Positions 45,936-56,400 of a stretch of 64,000 nucleotides of DNA are shown here, piece after piece; positions within the stretch are counted from its first letter, which is position 1, and the number at the start of each line of letters is the position of its first letter. The notes below the pieces were generated by a model, which was given only the letters and a program-made list of their open reading frames with translations, was not told the DNA's origin and did not search any database. The position numbers and the translations under genes were made by a program. Where the stretch lies: positions 1,178,001 to 1,242,000 of the forward strand of contig NC_134379.1 in the NCBI RefSeq assembly GCF_035582795.1, read 5' to 3'. The DNA comes from Mycteria americana (Eukaryota; Chordata; Aves; Ciconiiformes; Ciconiidae).

Positions 45936-46064
45936 CTCCTTCCTCTGCGGTGGGTGTGCTCGGGGAGAGGGGGTGCGGGGCCCACGCCCGTGGGATACGA
46001 ATCGCAAATACGGCCTGGCCGAGCCTTCTTCGCCTGACTCCGATCTAACCGCTCTCTCCTGCAG

Positions 46065-46123
46065 ATGATGAAGTCTCGCGTTTTCCCGGTTTCCTTCCCT
46101 CCGGTACGCGGACGCGGAGCCCG
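46065..46123 (+). ncRNA. Exon-like segment in CpG island (candidate unannotated transcript)
   Basis: A good acceptor (ccgctctctcctgcag, ending 46064) and a good donor (CCG|GTAAGC after 46123) bound 59 nt that begin ATGATGAAG and stay open throughout. A possible first exon upstream ends at 45843 with CAG|GTGAGG. Together they form a plausible start of a + strand transcript running antisense toward SGSM2. No protein family is recognised. This is inference from splice-site shape only. Confidence 0.22.
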
Positions 46124-46775
46124 GTAAGCCGGAGCGCGGCCGAGCCCAGCCTTCGCGGCAGCGTTGGCGGCAGCGGGACTTGCGTGCACGGGGGGGGCCT
46201 GGCGGGGCCCGCGGGGCCGGGGCGGCCGCAGCGCGCTGGGCTGTGCCGTGCGGGGAGCCCGGCCCGCGGCTGCCCCGGAGCCGCCCGCCAGACCGGCTGG
46301 GCCGGCTGGGTCGCTTCTGCCCGCCCTGCCGCGGAGCTCAGGGGCCGGGGCCTCTCAGCCGAGCCGGTGAGGGCGGGGGCGGCCCCCGCGCCGGCCCCGG
46401 CCTGGTCCCGCCGCCCGGGGGTGCGGGAGCCGGAGGCGTCCCCGGCCGCGGCGGGGGCTCGGGGGAACTCGGGGGGGCTCAGCGGAGGCGGGCAGCCGGT
46501 GAGCGCCTCAGAGCCGCCGCGGCTGCACCGGGAGGGGATCCTGGGCTGTTTCGCTCCACCCGGTGTCCGGCTTCGCGCTGAGGCGCGGCCCCGTTTTGCA
46601 GCGATTTGCAGCGATTTGCGGCGCTGCTGCTGCTGCTGCAGTTTTTAACGATTTTATCGTCGGTTTCCTCGCGCAGAGCCCCCGCCTCCCCCGGCTCTCC
46701 CCAGCTCTCTTAGGTACGGCCCACGCCAGTTCCAAAGGCTGCGATTCCCTGCGGCCGAAGCGTTGCTGCGCGGGT

Positions 46776-46943
46776 GCCGCCCTGCCCTGCCCCGCCCTTC
46801 CCCGCCCTGCCCTGCCCCGCCCTTCCCCGCCCTGCCCTGCCCTGCCCTGCCCTGCCCCGCCCCGCCCTTCCCCGCCCTTCCCCGCCCTGCCCTGCCCTGC
46901 CCTGCCCCGCCCCGCCCTGACCTGCCCCGCCCCGCCCGCCCCG
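46776..46943 (+). repeat. C-rich minisatellite (CCCTGCC / CCCCGCCCTTCC units)
   Basis: About 168 bp is built from cctgc, cccgc and ccttc pentamers arranged in higher-order blocks (for example ccctgccccgcccttccccg). It is strongly strand-asymmetric: almost no G except in CpG and TpG. It is likely unstable in length and hard to assemble. Confidence 0.95.
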
Positions 46944-46990
46944 GGAGGTGCCTGCCGCGGGTCTGGTCCGTCAGACGCCATCCAGTAGCC

Positions 46991-49800
46991 CGGGCAGCAC
47001 AGTGACTCGCCGTCACTGGTATGGAAATGGCCTGTCCGCCCTCGACGTGCAAGAGACCGTTCATCCGAGTGTTTACAGTCTGGTCTCTAGTCAAACCGTG
47101 CGGCGGATCTGCATAGACCGTGTTCTGAGAAGGGAAGCAAATGGCTTTTTAGGCTGAAAGGGCAAAAGCAGGGGACTGAAGCTCTGCTAGTGCCGGTGCC
47201 TGCTCAGCTGGGCCAGCCGGGGCTGCCTCCGCGGCACCGGGCACACGGTGCCCAGGGAAGGAGCTGGTGGGCCAACTTGCCCAGTTGCAGGACACCTGGG
47301 CAGAGGCACCGTAGAGGGCAATTGTCAGCTCTCTGCGTTCCTCAAGGGTTATTTTGGCTTCTCTACCCCCATCAGAGGTTGCCGGTCGTACCACGTAACA
47401 GCCGATAAGCTGCTATAGGCTTTAGCAAACCTGGATGAATGGATGAAGGCGGAACTTTTCAGGCTGAGAGGAGAGCACATTTCACTGTGACTGTTGCGTG
47501 GGGGAAGTACAACATGGCCTTTACCTTGCAAAGTGGCAGAACCTGTGTCTTAGCAGGAGAAAAGAAAAAAAAATAGTAATTGTTGCAGGTCTGGTAAGGT
47601 TGTTAAAAGTGTTGCTGAATTGTAGCAAATGGTGGTCCAAGCATGCATCCAAAAAAAACCCAAACATCAAAAAAAAATCAATCCTGGAGCGCGTGTGTGT
47701 GCACACGCTAATACCAACCTGTTAGGCAAGGCAAAGCGCTCCGCTGGGTCGTTGCTGCGCAGTTCATAGCTGGTTTTCTTACATCCAGAAATTTCAAAAA
47801 AGAGTAAGATGTGGCAGGGAAATGTCGACTGCAAAAGGGCTTGGCTGGGGCTTGTAGCGTTTGTCCGTGTGTTTCTGCAGACGTGCTCGGGCACGGCGAT
47901 GTGCCAGGCTGCTGTCAGGAGCCAGATCAAGCCCATTGTCCGAGGGGGTGAAAGGCACCGGGCATTCAAAGGGCAGAGTTTAGAGCCGGAAAGATGCGTG
48001 AGGCAAAAATTGCCATGATGCCCTTGAACATCCCCCCACCCACCCCCAAAATGCCAGCTTTCTCAGATGGCTCTTTTTGAGGCATTTCTGGGGAGTGGGG
48101 GAACTCCTTCATACAGCGACACAGAGGATGGGGCCGCAGCCAGCCCCCCGCCGTCCCCGGGCTGACAGCCACATCTGGCGGCAGCTGCCAGCACAGGCTG
48201 TCCCCTGCCCCGTGCGCCGGGCAGCCACCGAGGCTGTGGATCGATGGGCTGCCACGGCCAGGGAGGGCTCTCGTGTGACTCACCGCAGTTAGGGGATATC
48301 CAGAAGGAAGAGCAATGCAAAGAATGAGGCGAGTGCTGGCCCTACGGAGGCGAGGCTTTAGGAAGCCTGGGTCAAAGCTCAGGAAGGGTGAAGCATTGCC
48401 TACCAAACCCAGCGCTGTTCGTGTGCTTGCATGGGCTTGGCTTTTTGGTTTGGTTTTTTTTTTATTATTTGGGAAACTGAGAAGTATTTCTAGGTGAGAC
48501 AGAGCTTCTGAAAAGGGAAGGCAGGCCTTGGACTAATTAACAGAATACTGCAATATGTGGCACTAAACTGTGAGGGCCAAAGTTGCTGTGTTTGGCAAAA
48601 CCAGTGGCAGAGTGGAGAAAGCAGCTGAAACCTGGTCAGGCTGCCAGCACTGGCTCCGGGTTACAGGAAAGGGGCAGGGAACGGGGGAGATTTCTTTTGG
48701 TTTGGCTTTCTTCTGGCAGTCGGTAGCAGTGAGACTTTCAAGGTGATGAAACGTCATTGGGATGCTGCGTCTTGCCGAAATAAATTCCTGTTGCTGCAGG
48801 GACTCTGCAGCTTTGGGGGACAATTGTCTGAAAGTTTCTGAGAATCTGAAGAGAAGGCTGGGGAGTGTGTGTGGTGTAATAACAAAGAAGGTCCTGTAGA
48901 AAAGAAAGCCGATGTGCCATCCCAGCTGTAGGAACCAGCTCTGCCTGCCCACCCCAAGACCCAAACAAGATGAAGGCAGAGGACACAGCAGCACTGGAAG
49001 ATTATTTAAGCCAACGTGTCGTTGGATACACTTCATAAAGGGCTTATCCTCTTTTATAAGGATAAATAAACGATTAACAGCTGTAACAGTCACAAGCAAT
49101 GGCTGAGGGGTGGCTGCACCTACCCCAGTACAGAGAGGCATTTGTTGGGTGTTTTTACAGTAGAATGGTGAAATGCTCCATTATCCCCCAGGCACCCAGC
49201 TCTGGGCAGAGCTTTCCAGCCTAAAAACCTGGGAAATGGCTGCGAAGCCTGCCAGCAGCAAACCAACCAGCAGGTAAGACGGCGAGTTCTGAAAAAGGGA
49301 GCGTCCCTGCTACAGAACAGAAGCAGCCAGAGGATTAAGAGGTTTGAGGGGGGGACCGGGAGCGATGGAGGAGGATCTCTCCTGGAAGCCCAACAGCTTA
49401 GCTAGATTTAATGCTAGCTGCAGCACGATCAGGCCTAAAATTGCAGGATGAAACTTTTATTTTTTAACACTTGTCATAGGCCTGCTTCTGCTCCCACTCC
49501 TTCCCCAGGGCTGAACTGGCAACAGGCTGGGCCTGTGACGATAGGTGCTCTTAGGCACGACTGCGTGTAACTTAAATCTACCCTTAAAGTCATCTAAGGG
49601 ACATGAGGAGTCCATTTGGTGATGACCTACTTACTTTAAAAATACCGCTTGGTAGAATAGCCCATGCATGCTCGTCATAGAAACGTTAATTACATATCGC
49701 ACTCTCTTCCCAGACAGCCCTGTCCTTAGGACTCCCTGTTCTGTCACTGAAATAACCTTGGAGGGAGAGAAATCGCTTCCAAAGAGCTCCACAGAATGCC
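46991..49800. other. Region downstream of the CpG island, toward SGSM2
   Basis: No coding gene is supported; open frames are short and lack domains. The one exon-like piece is at 49161-49273 on the + strand. The sequence is otherwise unique-looking. Confidence 0.5.
49161..49273 (+). ncRNA. Exon-like segment downstream of the CpG island
   Basis: Acceptor gggtgtttttacag (ending 49160) and donor AGCAG|GTAAGA (after 49273) are both near-consensus and lie 113 nt apart, a normal exon size. All three frames contain stops, so it would be non-coding. It lies on the same strand as the exon-like piece at 46065-46123 and could belong to the same antisense RNA. Only splice-site shape supports it. Confidence 0.22.
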
Positions 49801-50976
49801 TTGACGATAAGTATTTATTCATATGTTACATTTAAACATAAATAATTGAGCAATAAAGAGAACAGTCTGCTCCCAACAAAAATAAATAAGTCAATACACA
49901 ATATTCATAAAATACAATTAGACAGAATGTTATAACAAATACAACGAAGTTTGCAGAGGTTTGTTTTTTTTTTTTTTAAACAGAGTTGTATAGTACATTC
50001 CCAACATACCAAAGAAAAATAGTGCAGTTTTATTTTTTACATCACTTCCTCAGGCTCTGTGAGGTGGAGGGTTTTCTCGCTCTTATCAATTTTTTAAAAA
50101 ATACTATTTCGCTTTTCAAGTGAGCAAACAGACACACGAACTGAAGCGCTTTTGAGACCTTTCAGCAACCATGCACTGGCCTATAAAACAGCTGGACACA
50201 CAGCTATAAATAAGGATGAGATCAGGCTGCGAGCGTGCCTGCAGTACAACTTCTTGGCTCCTAGTCCTGCGCACGCCCTAACTCTTGGACGTGCGGGGGC
50301 GGGCAGCAGAGCTTATCATGACTTTTTCCTTCTGTAACTCCCACTGTTGTTATTTTAGCACTGGTATGCGCAGAAAGGGGGTTTCCTTCCCAACAGCCGC
50401 CTCCGCAGCACCTTTCTCAGAACTGAGTGGGCTCATCTGTTCTCCCTTCTGTTTCGTGAGCGTGATGCTCGGGAGCCCGGAGAACAACAGGCTCGTCCCC
50501 GGAGGCATCTGGCGACACCAGCGACGGGGGACTTTTGGTTTGGTTTTTCTTTTATCCTCCCCTCAAATTTTGAGACCCCCAATTTAAGGGAGGGCTTCAC
50601 TATTAAGCTAAGGACTTTGTATCCATTTTTTCCCTTTTCAGACTATTATTTACCATTTTTAGTTTACTGCAATCATAAAGATCTAAGCACAGACGGTCTT
50701 TCTAGACCCCAATCTACCTTTTTCTTGTAGAAGCAATGCTCAGGCTCGTGAGGACCCCAAGGCAGCACTCGCCTAGCGCAAAGAGCGAGAGTGGCCACTG
50801 CCTGGGTAATAACAAGACCGAAGTTACTAAAGCAAATACCTCCTCTCAGTATGTGAATCTTCCAACAGAATAATTTTATTCTCTACACCCCTTTTTGCTA
50901 AAATCTGATTTTAAAAGCTCACGTGAGCTGATCTAATTAATGTAAAATTCTCTGAGCAACCTGATCTACTTGAAGA

Positions 50977-51056
50977 TGTCCCTGCTCACTGCAGGAGGGT
51001 CGGACTAGCTGACCTTTACAGGTCCCTTCCAACCCAAACCATTCTGTGATTCTATG
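50977..51056 (+). mobile_element. CR1 LINE, short 3'-end fragment
   Basis: gggtcggactagctgacctt, then aggtcccttccaacccaaac and cattctgtgattctatg form the conserved CR1 3' end with its terminal 8-mer repeat. Only about 80 bp remain, so the insertion was heavily 5'-truncated. It lies antisense within the possible SGSM2 3' UTR. Confidence 0.92.
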
Positions 51057-52595
51057 AAAAGCAGACAGAGTTGTTTTCTCTGCAAGGTTCAATGGAAACA
51101 CAGCTGTGTAACCCTGTCTGCTCTGAAGGATAAAAACAGAAAGCAGAAACACAAAAATTCAAAGTCTTTTTTTTTTTCCAAATCACTGAGGTTCTAACGG
51201 CAAAGGGTGGAATACTTTGCAATACTTGAAGTCCTTAAACCAAGTCCCTAGGTTTTCTAGGAGCACAGGTCACGAGTATCCATGAAATCTGCAGCTAAGC
51301 CCATTAGCAAAAACCTGCTCCCTCCTTCCCTCTCGCTGACGCAGAGATACGCTTTTACTCAGAAACAACACGCACCCTGGGAAAATAGGTAGAGTACACG
51401 TGGTCATTTTATACAGTGTGATGAAGTGCTAGGACAGCAACAGACCTGTCTGCAGCTCCAGGGCAGAAGCCCAGCTAACCGTCAGTCACCTCTGCTCTCT
51501 AGGCAGGATGGGGCGAAACGTATGCTGCTACTTAAAGCGTGCGGCCAAGCAGGAAACGAAGTGGCACAGAACTTCCACGGGGCGCATGGACAGCTCTATA
51601 AACCAGCACAGTGCTGGCAGCAAAGTGGATCGGATCCCGCGCAACAATTTCGACTGCTTCATCTGGCAAGTGCTGATACCTGCTTGAGTAGGCAAGCGCC
51701 TGGTTTGTGTTTGCAGGATCCCAAGGAAAGTCCTCCCAGAAAGCTCTGCAGAGCAGGGAAGAGGAGGCGAGTCGTGTGCAGTGAGTAATCTGGAGGAGGC
51801 GAGGCTCTGCTGTGTCTGCTCTGGAACATAGGATCCGAACTTCATGGCACCCTGCACAGACGCAAAGAGCGTGGGAACTGCTAACATGAGCAGGGAACCT
51901 GTTTCTGTGTGCTGAACGTGTGTTGGCCTGAACTATGTCAGGCAGGTCTTGTCATCTGGGAGTATTTGCAGAGTAAGTTTGCAAAGTAAAATGAAGGCAC
52001 GTCTGTGGCATGTGTAGGCCATGAAGACTCAACAGCATGAGCTAGTCAGCAAAGGCTAACTGATGTTTTTAGCTAATGTTGCCAGATCTTCACTGCTCAT
52101 ATTAACCATGTTATTTAGTTTAAGGCCATTCTCCCAGCTGGTAACCTTATTTACTTTAATTGCTGCTAAATACTCTGCTAAACACAAACCCAAATGTTTT
52201 AGCAACAGGAGCTCATGCGCATTCTCTTCCATGTTCAAGGCATAAACACTGAGTCCACCAACGTTCTCCTCCAAGGACCCACTTCAACGCTTGCAACACT
52301 TGAGTGAGTGCTGGACCTGGCCTTACCTCCATGGAAGGTTCTGGCAGAGCACACAACGTGCATCCACGCTTTAAAGGTGCAGTAAGTCAAAATATAAATG
52401 TTCTAGTATGTCAAATCCCCCCTTTTTAATATCTCAAATATGTAGATAGACGGTCTTCTAGAGGGGGAAATAAGAGAATGCAAAAAGATTTTGTCTAGAA
52501 ATACAAAGTGAGTGTAACAAGGACTATCAAACACAAACCTTATCTGGCAAAGGAAAAGTTCTGTTTTTAAAAGTCTGTTACAAATCTCTTAGATA

Positions 52596-52601
52596 TTTAT
52601 T
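52596..52601 (-). terminator. SGSM2: Proximal SGSM2 poly(A) signal (AATAAA on - strand)
   Basis: TTTATT on + reads AATAAA on -, 106 nt past the stop codon. If used it gives a very short 3' UTR. Confidence 0.35.
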
Positions 52602-52706
52602 ACATTACATGGAAGATGCAATTAAAACACCATTTTGAAGTTACAGTGCAAGAAATGCTCCATCCGATAGCTCACAACGAGGCCCACAATGACAGTCTGT
52701 TCATTA

Positions 52707-52795
52707 TCACTTATTTTCAATCAGTGTCTGCACTTTGTAGACAAGGTCTCTTGCTATCCTCAGAATTTCCTCGGCATTATGATGCTCTGCCATTT
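52707..52795 (-). CDS. SGSM2: SGSM2 last coding exon with stop
   Basis: The acceptor is gtgtcttttag before AAATGGCAG. The 89 nt complete a Glu codon, then [28 protein letters not shown] and TGA (52709-52707). The start EMAEHHN and VYKVQT resemble SGSM1, while [10 protein letters not shown] resembles SGSM2, so this end may retain the ancestral form. Confidence 0.95.
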
Positions 52796-53391
52796 CTAAA
52801 AGACACAGACAAACATTCTTAACTGTCAGCGGCAGGAACTTTTCTGCCCTAGCATTGAAATTAATGCTAATGCTACATTAATAAACTAGTGTAACATTAG
52901 CAGCAATCCAAAAGCATTGCAGGGGGTTAGGCTGGTAGAATTAAAGACAGAATAAGTGGATGAATCCCTTAGTGCTGTAGGTCCTGGCATCAAGATCTAA
53001 TCCTTCTGGTGTCAGTTCTCATTACAGAAATCCCAGTGCCCTGCGACCCCAGACCAGGAATGTGGTCTGCACCCCCATGTGCCTGTGAACAGCCCTCCTG
53101 GGATCTCAGATACGTAAAGCTGAACTCAACTTGATCAAAAGATACCTCTCCAGGCAGGGGCGTCTGCTGGAGCGACTGGGATGCAAGGGATAAATACAAT
53201 TAAGAAGGGCTTCATGTACATGGAGCGACACGCCCACATAGTTCCACGTACAGACGGCTGCACTCTGCAGCTTGAAGTCAGATCAGAAAGTAGCTCTCGA
53301 CAGACCCAAATCCTCAGTTTCACAATAAACATTTCATTCAGCTTAGGCAAGTGCTGGGGTTTTTTTTGTTTGGGTTTTTTTGGTTTTGGTG

Positions 53392-53424
<33 letters not shown>

Positions 53425-56400
53425 AGAGAAGCATTAATGTACAGCTTTGGAATAAGAGTGGCTGAGGCAAAAACAAAACGAAATTTGGGGCTTCTGCAAC
53501 AGATGGCTGAAAGCCACAGCATTGATAGTTTAGTAAATTACTGTGATTACACAAAATTGTTTCCAAACCTCTGAAAATATCCTAACGGGGAGCACTTGTT
53601 TAGGACTAACTTGCGTTCTGCAGCCAGGAAGAGACCCAGCTTGCTTTGGCAGAATACTCTTTGCTCTGGCAGTACATGTTGGCTAGCATCTATGGACCAC
53701 TACGGTAAGCAATCAACCATGGGAGCGGTTTGGGATGTTTTGCATGAACAGTTGCTTCTATGTTTCAGCCTCAGCAGGGTCAAGCCCTGTAAACGGAAAT
53801 GACTCCGGCAATCTTAAAACCTGTGAGGGACTTTTGCAAAAAATTAAGCAACATTTTAGCACCTCCCATTAAACCCAGGGCAGAGAGTCACTGTGGCAGA
53901 TCTTTTTAACAGAAATTCTGAAGCTTGCTTTGTGGTCAAAGTTATCACTGGCACTGAAATAGCTACCATCTTCTGTGGTCCACGTAGCTCTTAAAACACT
54001 GTTGTTAGTGTGTGCCAAGTCAGATCTTCAGGAAGCATGGGAAAATCTGGGCTCTTCACTTACGTGAAGGGGTAAGAGATTCAGAGCTTAAAATGACCAG
54101 GGGCTTTGTCATGACAGCAGGAACACTGCACAACTGCAGACAGTCTGAGTGAGGGAGAAGGAGCAAACTCTCGTTACTTGCTTTTTATCAAAATGGCTCT
54201 CTTAAAAGTCTCTTACCATTAAAAAACTTGATGATATCAGTGAAGTCCATGTTGTTATCACGGATAATCTCTCGATAAACTTCCACAAGTGCTAAGGCAA
54301 TGAAAAGGACAAAATGTTCTGAAGAGATGTGCTTTGCTGCCCAAATAACTTCCCACACTGTAAATACATCCTCGTACAACAATTCTGAATGGGAATAAAC
54401 ATTACAAGAGCATCTGATTATTCAAATTGACCATGTCCCCCTCCCTAACTAATGTCTTACAGGCCTTATGCAGACATGAATAGTACTTGACAACTCCTCC
54501 TTTTCCTCTCCCCCTCTCCTCCAGCCAACCCGTCACTTACTTGTGCAAGTATGGCAACAGAATTGGGTTTGAAGGAAAACTAAGAAAGAATGTAGGTGTG
54601 GTGGTGCAGACTCAACCCCAGGAAGACGCCTAAACTGCAGTAACCATGTGATAGCAGCGCAGGAAGGCCCATTTGTTCTAGGTGGGGCTACCTGACAGGC
54701 TGCAAATCTGAATGCATGCCCAGGGCCTCCTTGGCTTTGCAGTGAACCTCTCAGAGCAAAAGCTCTGCTATTTTTAATCGGCAACAATTAATTGTATAGC
54801 GGGTGTGGGTAAGCTAGGTCTACACATGCCGCAATTCAGATACGGCCCGTGGAAGCTTTGTCTTCCGGAACCATATAGGCTCACCTTCTGCCCAGTCTGA
54901 CAGTGAGGTCCAGGGGATTGGGATGTGGGGGACAGGCAATTCTCTGTGAAGGAGTAGGTAGAGGATTTACTATTCAGTTAAGCGTCACAATTCCTCCCCC
55001 CTCACTGTCAGGTAGTTGCTCGTAATAAATAGCTGATGGATGCGTATCATCTCCCTCTATCACCTTTGTGCTTTAGGGTATTTGAGAGGGATGCCTTCTT
55101 TTGATTCTCGCAGATCAATCTATAACGCAAAAGAGCGACTGACTTGCCTGACAGCAAGATGGGTTTCTCTTCAGCAACACTGTACCCAATGAGTACAAGC
55201 AACTCCTTCTGTTAGAGTGGGTGTGCGTGAGTGGGTGTGCTTGTGCAGGGATCCCGAGATCCTGGGGTGCTCCCACAGTACATAAAGTACCTCATTCAGC
55301 AAAGCACAACAGCTCCTGAGCTATTGCTGAGCTGCTCCTTGTTATCAAATGGATTAGAAAGGAGGTATCAAAGCTCACAAAGGAGCGTCATCAACTTGGG
55401 ATCACCTTCTTGAGCAAACAGGCATTTGCACTGGGCAGAAACTTGGCTCCAACCACATTATCAGGAATTTACAGCACTCCTTTCTAAGCCCTGACTTCAC
55501 TGCAGTGCTAGTTCATCTCTGAGAGTTGCATTAGCTTTCCTAGCTACAAACTCTCTTGTGAGCCTAGCTGCTACTCACCATCCAGACATTTAGACCAAAA
55601 CACAGAGCTGTTCACAGTTTTGCACAACTTTAAACTACAGGCATAGAACATTATTACCTCTTTTAAAGTCAAGCAGGAACCAGCGATAGCAGAAGTAAAA
55701 GTGAGTGTAATCTCCGTTCTGGTGCATCAATTCAAAAAGCTCTGAGTCTAGAATCTAAAATGCAGAACATCAGCTGTCAGTATCTTGTCTGAAAGTAGCC
55801 AAGATCAAAGGTGTTGGAGGCTGGTTAAGACTCCCATGCTGCTCTTTATCACCTGATCCTGGGGTTAGTCAGCAGCAGCTGCTTCACACAGATCTGTCTT
55901 TTTACTATGTTTGCAAAACGCCTGTGAGGTGGGGGCCCTGACACAGACTGCTGAGGTGAAGAGTTACTGCTCTGCAGGTAGGAGGTGCCAACAGCCACTC
56001 TGCACTGTGATTTTAAAGGTCCAAGCAGCAAGTTACAGATCCTACTCATTTTCAACAAATGGCAAATTTTCATCTTTCCACCCAACTCTACTCTCAGGTT
56101 GTAAGGTAGGAGCTGGGGTACAAAGAGTGAAATCCATTTACCCAGAGAAAAGAAGGAAGAGAGACTTTTTTCATCACAAGTTTGTAGTTCTGATGAGCAG
56201 TGGCACAGCTCCACACTGCAACATCTAAGCTCTCTGGAACTGAACAACTACTTGCCAAATGTCTGATAGATGTCTTAAATGTGTAAGTACATCTGTAGTC
56301 ATTCCTCACAGATGTCATCCGAAGAGCTGCTGGATAAGCAGGGTGGCATCCTCTGACAGTCTTGCTACTCCACAGAAACACTGCAGCCATATGTTCGTGT

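Larger units (their letters stand above)
45500..46990. promoter_or_regulatory. CpG island between the convergent MNT and SGSM2 3' ends
   Basis: About 1.5 kb of very GC-rich, CpG-dense sequence lies where neither flanking gene starts: MNT ends to the left on + and SGSM2 ends to the right on -. It contains a strong donor (cggccgtcag|gtgagg, after 45843), an exon-like piece at 46065-46123, a GGCCC/GGCCCC repeat and a C-rich minisatellite. In vertebrates such islands usually mark promoters, so an unannotated transcript is likely. Direction and product cannot be fixed from sequence. Confidence 0.6.
49801..52706 (-). other. SGSM2: SGSM2 3' UTR and downstream flank
   Basis: This is the sequence after the SGSM2 stop codon in the direction of transcription. 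On the - strand AATAAA signals occur at 52601-52596 (106 nt after the stop), 50880-50875, 50033-50028 and 49819-49814. Which one is used cannot be decided. A CR1 tail lies at 50977-51056. AT-rich, UTR-like sequence continues to about 49800. Confidence 0.5.

Noticed and set aside
46508..47094. Gly/Arg/Gln-repeat open frame on the - strand (GRAGQGRAGKGG pattern).
   Set aside because: This is a translation of the C-rich minisatellite; any frame through such a repeat stays open.
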